Program-made: the position numbers and the translations under genes
The notes under the pieces: generated by a model
Seen by the model: the letters and a program-made list of their open reading frames with translations, nothing else
What the model was told of the DNA's origin: nothing
The model's database searches: none
Shown here: piece by piece, positions 8,884-18,692 of the stretch
Numbering within the stretch: position 1 is the stretch's first letter
Layout: each line of letters begins with the position of its first letter
Origin: Sphingobium sp. WTD-1
Lineage (GTDB): Bacteria > Pseudomonadota > Alphaproteobacteria > Sphingomonadales > Sphingomonadaceae
DNA length: 64,000 nucleotides
Direction of reading: 5' to 3'
NCBI RefSeq assembly: GCF_030128825.1
Contig: NZ_CP119127.1
Location: 4,391,501-4,455,500 of the forward strand

Positions 8884-9627
8884 TCAGTCCGCGGCGGCGA
8901 TCACCGGTTCGAACTTGGCGGCGGACAGGCTGGCGCCGCCGACCAGGCCACCGTCGACGTCCGGCAGGGCGATGATCTCGGCGGCATTGTCGCCGTTCAT
9001 CGATCCGCCATAGAGGATGCGCATGGCGTCGGCCTGATCCTGGCCGATCCGGCTGGCAAGCGCAGCCCGCAAGGTGGCGTGCATCGACTGGATCGCCTCC
9101 AGCGTCGGAATGCGGCCGGTGCCGATCGCCCAGATCGGTTCATAGGCGACGGCCAGCCAGTCGGCGCTTGCGCCTTCAGGCAGCGAGGCGAGCAACTGGG
9201 CGGTGACCACTTCGTCGGCATCGCCCGCATCGCGCACAGCCAGCGTTTCGCCCACGCACAAGATCACCTTCATGCCCGCACCATGGGCGGCGACCGACTT
9301 GGCGGCGACATCGGCGTTGGTTTCGCCGCGCGTCTCGCGCCGTTCGCTATGGCCGGTGATGACCCAGGTCGCCCCCGCCTCGATCAGCATCTCCGCCGAC
9401 AGCGAGCCGGTATAGGCGCCACTCAATTCCATATGGCAGTTCTGGGCGCCGATGAAGGCCGCGCCCCTCAGCTGCGACCCCGCCATGATCAGCGTCGCAG
9501 GCAGACATATCCCGACCTCCACCGCCGGATGCTGCGCCGCGACCTTGCCGATCGCCTCCACCTCGTCGAGATGCGCACGCATCCCGTTCATCTTCCAGTT
9601 GCCGACCACCAGCTTGCGCCTGCTCAT
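8884..9627 (-). CDS. tpiA: Triose-phosphate isomerase
   Basis: A 247-residue TIM-barrel glycolytic enzyme interconverting dihydroxyacetone phosphate and glyceraldehyde 3-phosphate. Catalytic motifs are all present: GNWKMN (Lys), ITGHSERR (His) and VAYEPIWAIGTG (Glu, followed by the flexible loop 6). The phosphate-binding ILYGGSMNGDN and GGLVGGASL are near the end. The ATG at 9627 gives the standard N-terminus MSRRKLVVGNWKMN. It is divergent from ppiD. A hairpin without a clear T-run at 8849-8875 follows the gene and may be a weak terminator. Confidence 0.97.
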   Translation of the reverse strand: MSRRKLVVGNWKMNGMRAHLDEVEAIGKVAAQHPAVEVGICLPATLIMAGSQLRGAAFIGAQNCHMELSGAYTGSLSAEMLIEAGATWVITGHSERRETRGETNADVAAKSVAAHGAGMKVILCVGETLAVRDAGDADEVVTAQLLASLPEGASADWLAVAYEPIWAIGTGRIPTLEAIQSMHATLRAALASRIGQDQADAMRILYGGSMNGDNAAEIIALPDVDGGLVGGASLSAAKFEPVIAAAD

Positions 9628-9836
9628 CGGTCCAAGTCCCCTTGTGATTATTGCTGCACGTATCTGATCGAAATCCCGCGGACTTGCGCCCCGTCTCCAT
9701 GGATCCCAGCCGGACGCACATGCCGATGGACGGCGATGCAGCATTTGTCCAGACCGTCCGCCACGGCTGCACTTGCCGCCGGGTCGATCCGCCCCTAAAG
9801 CGGGCCGCCATATCGCCGCATAAACCGGACATTCTC

Positions 9837-11786
9837 ATGCTCTCTGTCTTCCGCAGTTTCATCCGCTCCAAATTCGGCGCCTTTTTTGCGATCCTCTTTC
9901 TGGGGTTGATCGCGGCGGCGTTCATCCTGGGCGACATTTCCAGCGGCAAGTTCGGGACCGGCCTGGGCGGCGGCGACACCGTCGCCAAGGCCGGCGGTTC
10001 CAAGCTGCGCATGAGCGAGCTGCAGGACCGTATCCAGCGCGTGTTCGAAAATGCGCGCCGCGAAAATCCGGGCATGCAGATCGGCGATTTCTTCGCCCAG
10101 GGTGGCGGCAAGCAGGTGTTCGACCAGCTGGTCGCGGCGCTGACGCTCAAGCAGTTCGCCAGCGATCAGGGCGTCCATATCAGCAAACGGCTGGTCGATG
10201 CGCAGATCGCGCAGATCCCCGCCTTCCAGGACGCGGCCGGCAATTTCAGCCAGGATAATTTCCGCGCCCTGCTGCAGCGCGAGCGGATCAGCGAACAGTC
10301 GCTGCGCGACGATATCAGCCGCGAAATCCTGCAGCGCCAGCTGCTGGCGCCGGTCGGCCTGGGCGTGAAGCTGCCCGACAGCGTGGCGCTGCCCTATGCG
10401 TCGCTGCTGCTGGAGGAACGCCAGGGCACGATCGCCGCGATCCCGGCCGCCGCCTTCCTGGACACGAAGGAGCCGACCGACGCGCAGGTCGCCGATTTCT
10501 ACAAGAAGAATGCCGCGCGCTACACCATCCCGGAACAGCGCCGCATCCGCTATGCCGTGATCGACAGCGAGCGTTTCGCCCAGGCGGCGCAGCCGACCGA
10601 GGCGGAAATCACCGCCGCCTACAACCAGAACAAGGCGGCCTATGCCGCCAAGGAAAATCGCAGCGTCGAACAGCTTGTGCTGCCGACCCAGGCCGCTGCC
10701 AAGGCGATCGCCGACCAGGTGAAGGCCGGCAAGACGCTGGCCGCTGCGGCGCAGGGTGCTGGCCTTGCCGTGTCGACCCTGACCGACCAGAGCCGCGAGG
10801 CGCTCGCCGCCACCGCGTCCAAGCCGGTCGCCGACGCCGCCTTTGCCGCCAAGCAGGGCGAACTGGTCGGCCCGGTCCGTGGTTCGCTCGGCTGGATCGT
10901 GCTGCGCGTCACCGCGCTCAACAATGTCCCGGCCCGTGCGCTGGCGTCGGTGCGCGATGAGATCATCGCCACGCTGCGCACCCAGAAGGAAAAGCAGCTG
11001 CTGACCGACTTCACCGGCAAAATCGAGGACCAGATCGCCAATGGCGGCACCTTCGAGGAAGTCGCGAAGGATAATGGCCTGAAGCTGGAAACCTCGCCGC
11101 TGCTGGTGTCGAGCGGCAAGCAGGTCGAGGACGAGACCTATCAGCCCAACAGCGACCTGCAGCCGCTGCTGGCCCCCGTCTTCGCGATGAGCGCCGACGA
11201 TGATGCCCAGTTGGTGCCGATCACCGCCGACAAGCGCTATGCGCTGGCAGCGCCGGGCGACATCGTCGCCCCCGCTCCGCCGCCGCTCGCCAAGATCAAG
11301 CCGCTGGTCGTAGCCCAGTACAAGCTGAGCCAGGGCTATGAGAAGGCGCAGAAGGTTGCCGAGGACATCCGCGCCAAGGTCGCCAAGGGCACCAAGCTGG
11401 CCGATGCGCTGGCCCAGGCCGGCGTCAAGCTGCCCGCCCCGCAGGTCGTGGGTGGCCGTCGCGCCGACCTGATGCGTGGCCAGCAGCGCCCGCCGGCGGA
11501 AATCGCCATCCTCTTCTCCATGGCCGCCAACAGCGTGAAGACCCTGCCGATCGGCCAGGATCGCGGCACCTTCGTGGTGCAATTGAACGCCATCAAGCGT
11601 GGTGACGCCGCCGGTCAGCCCGAATTGCTGAACCAGGTCCGCACCCAGCTGGGCGACGTCGTGGGCGAGGAATATGGCGCCCAGTTCGAGCGCGCGATCG
11701 AAAAGGACATGGGCGTGACCCGCAAGGCGAACGCCGTGGCCGAAGCCCAGAAGGCGCTGTCCGCCACCAATAGCGGCGAGCAGTAA
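9837..11786 (+). CDS. ppiD: Peptidyl-prolyl isomerase / periplasmic folding chaperone PpiD
   Basis: A 649-residue protein of the SurA/PpiD chaperone family. It has a single N-terminal transmembrane anchor (FGAFFAILFLGLIAAAFILG, residues about 13-32), then a SurA-like chaperone domain (DRIQRVFENARRENPG, LVDAQIAQIPAFQD). A parvulin-type isomerase region follows near residues 280-365 (QLVLPT...PVRGSLGWIVLRV). PpiD sits at the Sec translocon and helps newly exported proteins fold. The open frame extends to 9651, but the ATG at 9837 begins directly before the membrane anchor. One base separates its stop from the trpE start, so the two form an operon. Confidence 0.93.
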   Translation: MLSVFRSFIRSKFGAFFAILFLGLIAAAFILGDISSGKFGTGLGGGDTVAKAGGSKLRMSELQDRIQRVFENARRENPGMQIGDFFAQGGGKQVFDQLVAALTLKQFASDQGVHISKRLVDAQIAQIPAFQDAAGNFSQDNFRALLQRERISEQSLRDDISREILQRQLLAPVGLGVKLPDSVALPYASLLLEERQGTIAAIPAAAFLDTKEPTDAQVADFYKKNAARYTIPEQRRIRYAVIDSERFAQAAQPTEAEITAAYNQNKAAYAAKENRSVEQLVLPTQAAAKAIADQVKAGKTLAAAAQGAGLAVSTLTDQSREALAATASKPVADAAFAAKQGELVGPVRGSLGWIVLRVTALNNVPARALASVRDEIIATLRTQKEKQLLTDFTGKIEDQIANGGTFEEVAKDNGLKLETSPLLVSSGKQVEDETYQPNSDLQPLLAPVFAMSADDDAQLVPITADKRYALAAPGDIVAPAPPPLAKIKPLVVAQYKLSQGYEKAQKVAEDIRAKVAKGTKLADALAQAGVKLPAPQVVGGRRADLMRGQQRPPAEIAILFSMAANSVKTLPIGQDRGTFVVQLNAIKRGDAAGQPELLNQVRTQLGDVVGEEYGAQFERAIEKDMGVTRKANAVAEAQKALSATNSGEQ

Positions 11787-11787
11787 G

Positions 11788-13311
11788 ATGGCGGCGCAGG
11801 GGGGAATGGTGGACGGCACGGCCGTCGCTCGCGCGGCACTGGCACAGGGCCGTTCGGGTCTGGTGTGGCGGCGGCAGATTGCCGACACCGACACGCCGAT
11901 CTCCGCTGCGCTCAAGCTGTTCGAGGCGGACCGGGGCGACTTCCTGCTGGAATCGGTCGAGGGCGGCGCGGTGCGTGGCCGCTACAGCCTGATCGGCCTG
12001 GCCCCCGACCTCGTCTATCGCGCCGAGGGCGCAAAGGGCGAGATCAACCGCCAATGGGCGACCGATCGCGACGCCTTTGTCCCCGCCGAACAGGATGCGT
12101 TGCAGGCGCTGCGCGCACTGGTCGCCGAATGCCGCGCCGATCTGGACCCCGCCCTGCCCGCCGCGCTCGCCTGTCTGGTCGGCTATTTCGGCTATGAGAC
12201 GGTGGGCCTGGTCGAAAAGCTGCCCCGCCCCGCCGCCAACGACATCGCCCTGCCCGACATGCTGTTCGTGCGGCCGACCGTCATCCTGGTGTTCGATCGG
12301 CTGGCCGACGCCCTGTTCCTGGTCGCCCCGGTATGGAAGGATCAGGCCGCCGACGCGGAAAAGGCCATTGCGCAGGCGCTGGAACGGATCGACGCGACCG
12401 CCGCGCGTCTGGCCGCGCCGCTGCCGGCCGTGCCCGCCCCGGCCGACATTGCCGAGATCGACGTGACGCCGGTGCTGGAGCCGGGCCGCTATGCCCAGAT
12501 GGTCGATCGCGCCAAGGACTATATCGTCGCGGGCGACATCTTCCAGGTGGTGCTGGCGCAGCGCTTCACCAGCCCCTTCACTTTGCCGCCGATCGCGCTC
12601 TATCGCGCGCTGCGCCGGATCAACCCGTCGCCCTTCCTCTATTATCTCGACCTGCCCGGCTTTGCGCTGATCGGGTCCAGCCCGGAGATCCTAGTCCGCG
12701 CCCGCGATGGCGAAGTGACGATCCGGCCGATCGCCGGCACCCGCCCGCGCGGCAAGAATGCGGTCGAGGACGCCGCCAACCGCGCCAGCCTGCTCGACGA
12801 TCCCAAGGAACGGGCCGAGCATCTGATGCTGCTGGACCTCGGCCGCAACGATGTCGGCCGCGTCGCCAGCGCCGGCAGCGTCACCGTGACGGAAAGCTAT
12901 ACGGTCGAATTCTACAGCCATGTGATGCACATCGTGTCGAACGTGGTCGGCCGGCTGGCGCCGGAGAAGGACGCGATCGACGCGCTGTTCGCGGGCTTCC
13001 CCGCCGGCACCGTGTCGGGCGCGCCCAAGGTCCGCGCCTGCGAGATCATCGCCGAACTGGAGCCGGAAACGCGCGGCGCCTATGCCGGCGGCGTCGGCTA
13101 TTTCGGGCCTGACGGCAATATGGACAGTTGCATCGTGCTGCGCACCGCCGTGCTGAAGGATGGCGTGATGCACGTCCAGGCCGGTGCAGGCATCGTCGCC
13201 GATTCGACCGCCGAATATGAGCAGCGCGAATGCGAGGCCAAGAGCGGTGCCCTGCTCGCCGCCGCGCGCGAGGCCGTCAGCCTGGCCAAGCAAGCCGGCT
13301 ACGGGCAGTAA
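11788..13311 (+). CDS. trpE: Anthranilate synthase component I
   Basis: A 507-residue chorismate-binding enzyme, first step of tryptophan synthesis. The N-terminal regulatory part contains FLLESVEGGAVRGRYSLIGL, where the LLES-type motif is associated with tryptophan feedback binding. The catalytic domain has DIFQVVLAQRF, PSPFLYYLDL, IRPIAGTRPRG, LDLGRNDVGRVA and FPAGTVSGAPKVRA. It needs an amidotransferase partner (TrpG), which is not adjacent. The gene is followed by an inverted repeat and an opposite-strand gene. The start at 11788 is one base after the ppiD stop; an in-frame ATG at 11806 is a possible alternative. Confidence 0.95.
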   Translation: MAAQGGMVDGTAVARAALAQGRSGLVWRRQIADTDTPISAALKLFEADRGDFLLESVEGGAVRGRYSLIGLAPDLVYRAEGAKGEINRQWATDRDAFVPAEQDALQALRALVAECRADLDPALPAALACLVGYFGYETVGLVEKLPRPAANDIALPDMLFVRPTVILVFDRLADALFLVAPVWKDQAADAEKAIAQALERIDATAARLAAPLPAVPAPADIAEIDVTPVLEPGRYAQMVDRAKDYIVAGDIFQVVLAQRFTSPFTLPPIALYRALRRINPSPFLYYLDLPGFALIGSSPEILVRARDGEVTIRPIAGTRPRGKNAVEDAANRASLLDDPKERAEHLMLLDLGRNDVGRVASAGSVTVTESYTVEFYSHVMHIVSNVVGRLAPEKDAIDALFAGFPAGTVSGAPKVRACEIIAELEPETRGAYAGGVGYFGPDGNMDSCIVLRTAVLKDGVMHVQAGAGIVADSTAEYEQRECEAKSGALLAAAREAVSLAKQAGYGQ

Positions 13312-13324
13312 TCCCACTAACAAC

Positions 13325-13402
13325 ATCCGTTCGTTTCGAGCCTGGTCGAGAAACGCTGGCACAGCGTCAACCGCTTCTCGACTTCGCTCGAAGCGAACGG
13401 AT
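13325..13402. repeat. Imperfect inverted repeat (REP-like) after trpE
   Basis: ATCCGTTCGtTTCGAGC...GGTCGAGAA on the left pairs with TTCTCGAC...GCTCGAAGCGAACGGAT on the right, arms of about 28 bases around a 20-base centre. The CGTTCGCTTCGAGCGAAGTCGAG word is, from memory, a common intergenic palindrome in sphingomonad genomes. It may also serve as the trpE terminator. Confidence 0.75.
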
Positions 13403-13419
13403 ATTGGCAACCTCAATCT

Positions 13420-14148
13420 CTAACGACAGGCCCGCCAGCCCGTCGCGCCGCGTTCCGCCTGGTCGAGGTGAAAATGGTCGCGATGGGCGGCATTATAGTC
13501 GGGCGAGAGCACGGTCGAGAAAAGGTCGCAGGCGCCATCGCGCACCTCACGCAGGAAAGCGGCGTCCTTGCCCTCTCCCTTCCAGTCGCCGACCACGCTG
13601 ATCCGGTGGCCATCGGCCAGCACGAAGCCCGCGACATCGATCGCATCGGCCGTGGCATGTTCGCTGAAATCCCCCTGGCTGCGGCCGTACATGCGCCGGC
13701 AGCTGTAGGAACCGAAATGGGTGATGGAGCGCACCGGCTGGCCGAACAGGCGCTGGGCGGCGGGCTGCACCACCTGCCATTCCCAGACGCGCAGGGCGGC
13801 AATCACCGGGCAGGATGGCGCAACGCCGGCGGGTGACAATGCGATCATGCCCTTTTCCGCCTTCAACCGGACCGCGTCGGCATAGCCGCACTGCCCCTCG
13901 CCCCCGCCCGGCTTCATCGCCGTATAGGCAATGCCCGCCCGGTCGAGCAGCGCCAGGCATTGCGCCCGGTTGCCGGTCAGGGCGGCAAGCTTGCGACCGG
14001 TGAACAGGCCGACCGGCTGCGACAGGTCCAGCCTGGTCCAGGGCAGATCCTGCGGTCGCTGGCGCAACAGCGCGTATCCGACCCAGAGCAGGCCAAGGAT
14101 GACAGCGACAATGACAAGGGCACGAAGGGTCAGATGGAGGCGGCGCAT
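13420..14148 (-). CDS. Extensin-like C-terminal domain protein
   Basis: A 242-residue protein with one N-terminal membrane segment (ALVIVAVILGLLWVGYALL, about residues 10-28) and a periplasmic Extensin-like_C domain. Typical family features are the cysteines in ECL-type (RAQCLALLDRAGI), GQCGYADAV and SCPVIAALRVWEWQVVQPAA. The Zn-site-like HATADAIDVAGF and DHFHLD motifs resemble D,D-carboxypeptidase-type metallopeptidases. The function is unproven; a role in cell-wall metabolism is a reasonable inference. It starts 3 bases after the stop of the NUDIX gene on the same strand, so they are likely co-transcribed. Confidence 0.85.
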   Translation of the reverse strand: MRRLHLTLRALVIVAVILGLLWVGYALLRQRPQDLPWTRLDLSQPVGLFTGRKLAALTGNRAQCLALLDRAGIAYTAMKPGGGEGQCGYADAVRLKAEKGMIALSPAGVAPSCPVIAALRVWEWQVVQPAAQRLFGQPVRSITHFGSYSCRRMYGRSQGDFSEHATADAIDVAGFVLADGHRISVVGDWKGEGKDAAFLREVRDGACDLFSTVLSPDYNAAHRDHFHLDQAERGATGWRACR

Positions 14149-14151
14149 GCC

Positions 14152-14922
14152 CTAACCACGCCGGACCTGCCGCATTGGTTCCGACGTGACCGGATAGCCC
14201 AGATGCGCCGGGATGCAGAGATGCGGCTCGCCGTCGCGCTCCTCGAACCAGGGGCGCACCTTTTCCACCGGGATGCTGCGGGCATGGGCGGCGAGCGCGT
14301 CGAAACTGTCATATTGCGCCAGCCGTTCCAGATTGCGGCGGGTGGGGAAGATGACATGGCCGTCGCCGCCATCGGCGCGGGCGATGGTCGCGGCGGCGCT
14401 GCTCCAGAACAGGCGGACATTCTCGGTCGCATCGACGCTCGCCTCCTGCCCCAGTGGCGCGCGGGCGAGATAGAAGCGGGTGTCATAGACGCGGATCGCC
14501 TTTTCCCGCGCAGACGGGTGCCAGCGGGCGAACGGCACCAGCGCATCCAGCGCCAGGGCGATGCCGCGCGGCGCCAGAAGATCGCCGAGCGACGCCCCGC
14601 CGAGCAGGCCCGCGCGAATCGCCGACACGGTCGCGGTATCGACAGAGCCCGCCAGACCGACGCCCAGGCCGCTTTCCTCGATCGTCTCGCGAATGGCCGC
14701 GATCCGTGCCGCGACCTCGTCACTGGCCAGATCGCTGGACATACTGGCGGCCAGCGCCCGGTCGCCATCGTCCACGCCGCCGCCCGGAAAGACCAGCGCA
14801 CCGGCGGCAAAGGCCATGGTCGCGGCCCGTTCCATCATCAGCAGGTCGGGCGCTCCGCCCGGCCGGTCGCGCACGATCACGATCGTCGCTGCGGGGCGCC
14901 CCGCGTCATTCTCTTCGCTCAT
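14152..14922 (-). CDS. NUDIX hydrolase family protein
   Basis: A 256-residue protein. An N-terminal strand (ATIVIVRDR), then FPGGGVDDGD and AAIRETIEESGLGVG form a NUDIX box (G-x5-E...RETxEE) with a long insertion, as in the NUDT19/CoA-diphosphatase-like subgroup. That subgroup suits the length and the later FARWHPS region. A CoA or acyl-CoA pyrophosphatase is the best guess, but substrate cannot be read from the sequence. The ATG at 14922 was chosen at the start of the conserved fold; the open frame extends far upstream through pobA without family similarity. Confidence 0.85.
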   Translation of the reverse strand: MSEENDAGRPAATIVIVRDRPGGAPDLLMMERAATMAFAAGALVFPGGGVDDGDRALAASMSSDLASDEVAARIAAIRETIEESGLGVGLAGSVDTATVSAIRAGLLGGASLGDLLAPRGIALALDALVPFARWHPSAREKAIRVYDTRFYLARAPLGQEASVDATENVRLFWSSAAATIARADGGDGHVIFPTRRNLERLAQYDSFDALAAHARSIPVEKVRPWFEERDGEPHLCIPAHLGYPVTSEPMRQVRRG

Positions 14923-14978
14923 GCCCCGGTCTAGGCCGCATCCGGCGGGGCGGTAAAGCCCCGCCCTGGCCAGAGGCG

Positions 14979-16253
<1,275 letters not shown>

Positions 16254-16311
16254 CCAGCCTATTAATTGGACAATTCATCAGCCCCAGCGCATCCCGACGG
16301 GACCATGCCCG

Positions 16312-17193
16312 ATGTCGAAACAGTCCTTTCCGACCTTCTACCTTTATGGGGAACCCCACAGGCTGGTGGCGGAGGGCTTCGTCCATGTCGAAACCCTGGA
16401 CGATCGTTCGCGCCCCAGCGAATGGACGATCAAACCGCATGCCCATAGCGAGCTGAGCCATATATTCCTCATCACCTCGGGCGGCGGCGCGATGGAGGCG
16501 GATGGCGCGGAGCTGCGCTTTGTCGCGCCCAGCTTCCTGCTGGTGCCGGCCACCGCCGTGCATGGCTTCAAATGGCTGGAGGAAACCGCCGGCTTCGTCA
16601 TCACCATGGCCGACGCCTATCTGCAGGATCTTGGCCGCCATGGCGCGGAACTGGCCGGCCTGTTCGAGCGGCCCGACGCGATCGAGATGGGCGCAGCGCA
16701 ATTGCCGCCGGTCGAGCGGCTGGTGGCCGATCTGATGCGCGAACTCAGCTGGTCGGCGCCGGGCCACCGGGCGGCGGTCGATGCGGCGATGCTGTCGCTG
16801 CTGGTGACGGCACTGCGCCATCGCAGCGCCGCCGTCCACGCCGCCCCGCGCGCCGGACCGCATGCATCGATCGTGGCGCGACTGCGCGAACGGATCGAGC
16901 AGCGCTTCCGCCTGCGCGAACCGGTGTCGGTCCATGCCGCCGCGCTGGGCGTCAGCCAGACCGCGCTGCGCGTCGCCTGCGCCCGGATGGCGGGGCGATC
17001 GCCGGCGCAGATGCTGGACCAGCGCGCCCTGCTCGAAGCGCAGCGAGCCCTGCTCTATTCCAACCTGTCGATTGCCGAGATCGGCTTTTCGATCGGCTTT
17101 GCCGACCCGGCCTATTTCAGCCGCTTCTTCCAGCGCAACATGGGCCTGTCCGCCCGCGCCTATCGCGAGGCCCAGCAGGACGCGACCGGCTAA
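16312..17193 (+). CDS. pobR: AraC-family transcriptional regulator, probable PobR
   Basis: A 293-residue regulator. The N-terminal cupin-like effector domain (SEWTIKPHAHSELSHIFLITSGGG, residues about 36-60) is followed by a C-terminal AraC double helix-turn-helix. The latter includes VSVHAAALGVSQTALRVACA and the signature SIAEIGFSIGFADPAYFSRFF. AraC-type PobR proteins activate pobA in response to 4-hydroxybenzoate, and this gene is divergent from pobA, so the role is well supported by context. The ATG at 16312 gives MSKQSFPTFYLYGEP, the usual start for this subgroup. Two tRNA genes lie downstream on the other strand. Confidence 0.88.
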   Translation: MSKQSFPTFYLYGEPHRLVAEGFVHVETLDDRSRPSEWTIKPHAHSELSHIFLITSGGGAMEADGAELRFVAPSFLLVPATAVHGFKWLEETAGFVITMADAYLQDLGRHGAELAGLFERPDAIEMGAAQLPPVERLVADLMRELSWSAPGHRAAVDAAMLSLLVTALRHRSAAVHAAPRAGPHASIVARLRERIEQRFRLREPVSVHAAALGVSQTALRVACARMAGRSPAQMLDQRALLEAQRALLYSNLSIAEIGFSIGFADPAYFSRFFQRNMGLSARAYREAQQDATG

Positions 17194-17244
17194 GACGCAC
17201 GAACCCGTTCGCCTGTCGGCCTGATCCATATCTATCCGGAAAAA

Positions 17245-17320
17245 TGGTGGAGCCTAGCGGGATCGAACCGCTGACCTCCTGCATGCCATGCAGGCGCTCT
17301 CCCAGCTGAGCTAAGGCCCC
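17245..17320 (-). tRNA. tRNA-Ala (GGC)
   Basis: The complement begins GGGGCCTTAGCTCAGCTGGG and ends with encoded CCA. The anticodon stem CCTGC/GCAGG encloses the loop ATGGCAT, giving anticodon GGC. The T arm GCGGTTCGATCCCGC is intact. Length 76 nt. It lies 70 bases downstream of a second tRNA-Ala gene and is probably processed from the same transcript. Confidence 0.96.
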
Positions 17321-17390
17321 ATCCTGATGCGGCCTGAACCGCGTGCCTGATGGTCAATGCCATGTCCGGCAAAGCCGTCGGCAAGATCTT

Positions 17391-17466
<76 letters not shown>

Positions 17467-17478
17467 AAAGGTGGGCTG

Positions 17479-17507
17479 CCTATAGGCGAGGGATTTTCGC
17501 CTTGCAA
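17479..17507 (-). promoter_or_regulatory. Sigma-70-type promoter for the tRNA-Ala pair
   Basis: Reading the minus strand: TTGCAA (17507-17502), a 17-base spacer, then TATAGG (17484-17479). Transcription would start about 17472, six bases before the first tRNA, which fits a tRNA operon. Confidence 0.7.
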
Positions 17508-17721
17508 CGGTCTTTTGCGCAAAAAATCACGGCCTTTCCTGATCTCGATCAAGAGCCCCGGAAATCGGCCCTTTCCGCCTTCGACAGGGCGGTTGAAAGG
17601 CGCGACGTTTCCCGCCCGTAACGCCCGGAACGATGGGCCGCGCCACCCATTGATGGCTTGTCGGTGCAACAAGCACGCACCACCGGAGGGCGATCCTCCG
17701 ACAAGCACAAGGAGACGGACC

Positions 17722-18645
17722 ATGGGTTATCAAGGCGGACGCCGCTATGGCGGCGATGATCGCTACTCGACCGACTGGGATCGCGGCAACGACCGTTATA
17801 ATGATCGGTACAGGGCGTCGCGCGACGAGCGCGCCTATCGCTATGGCATGCGCGGCCAGTTCAGCGGGCCGGGCGCCCGCCCCTATCCTTCAGGCTATGA
17901 CCCCGATGAGCGCGGCTTCTTCGACCGGGCCGGCGACGAGATCCGCAGTTGGTTCGGCGATGACGAGGCGGAACGCCGCCGCGAATATGACGAATATTAT
18001 AACCGCCCCTATGGCGACCCGCGCGACCAGTCGAGCCGGCTTGGCTATGCCTCGGCCGCGCGCAGCGACTATCTGCCCGGCCGCGGCTTCACCCCCTATA
18101 GCGGCGAACGCAGCGGCTATGGCAGCGAAGACCATGGCTATCGCAACTATGCCTTTGGCCCACAGCAGGATTATGGCGCCCATCATGACAGCAACTATCA
18201 TAGCTGGCGCCAGCAGCGGATCGACGAGCTGGACCGTGACTATGCCGAATATCAGCGCGAACATCGCGATCGCTTCAACAGCGAGTTCGGCACATGGCGC
18301 ACCCGTCGCGGTGAACAGCGCCAGGCAGTGACGCAGGTGCGCGAGCATATGGAAGTGGTCGGCAGCGATGGCGAGCATGTCGGCACCGTCGACAAGCTGC
18401 GCGGCGACCGCATCATCCTGACCAAGAGCGACAGCGATGCCGGCGGTGTCCACCACTCCATCCCCTCCTCCTGGATCAAGTCGGTCGATGCGACCAAGGT
18501 GACGCTGGAGAAGAGCGCGGACGAAGCGCAGCATGCCTGGCGCATCGAGCGTGAGCAGCAGGCGCTGTTCGGCGATCGCGACGACACCCGCGGCACCTAT
18601 GGCGCCGGGTCGTCGACCAACTATGAAAAGAGCCGTTACCGCTAA
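17722..18645 (+). CDS. DUF2171 protein with low-complexity SWFG N-terminal region
   Basis: A 307-residue hydrophilic protein without signal peptide. The first ~220 residues are rich in Arg, Tyr, Gly and Asp (GYQGGRRYGGDDRYSTDWD) and contain the RSWFGDDEAERRR patch seen in SWFG/BON-type proteins. The C-terminal part, about residues 215-285 (HMEVVGSDGEHVGTVDKL, then HSIPSSWIKSVD), is a DUF2171 domain, a PRC-barrel-like fold. The function is unknown; similar proteins are often stress-induced in alphaproteobacteria. GGAG precedes the ATG at 17722. A bidirectional terminator follows. Confidence 0.8.
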   Translation: MGYQGGRRYGGDDRYSTDWDRGNDRYNDRYRASRDERAYRYGMRGQFSGPGARPYPSGYDPDERGFFDRAGDEIRSWFGDDEAERRREYDEYYNRPYGDPRDQSSRLGYASAARSDYLPGRGFTPYSGERSGYGSEDHGYRNYAFGPQQDYGAHHDSNYHSWRQQRIDELDRDYAEYQREHRDRFNSEFGTWRTRRGEQRQAVTQVREHMEVVGSDGEHVGTVDKLRGDRIILTKSDSDAGGVHHSIPSSWIKSVDATKVTLEKSADEAQHAWRIEREQQALFGDRDDTRGTYGAGSSTNYEKSRYR

Positions 18646-18662
18646 ATCGGGACGGTGAATGA

Positions 18663-18692
18663 AAGGCCCGGCCGCAATGCCGGGCCTTTTTC
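18663..18692. terminator. Bidirectional intrinsic terminator
   Basis: AAAGGCCCGGC-CGCAAT-GCCGGGCCTTTTT is a perfect 10-bp GC stem with a T-run. It lies between the convergent DUF2171 gene and the CitE-like gene. Confidence 0.88.

Noticed and set aside
9795..11915. 706-residue open frame antisense to ppiD
   Set aside because: It is a shadow of ppiD; the composition (Leu/Gly/Arg-rich without structure) is typical of reverse-strand artefacts in this DNA.
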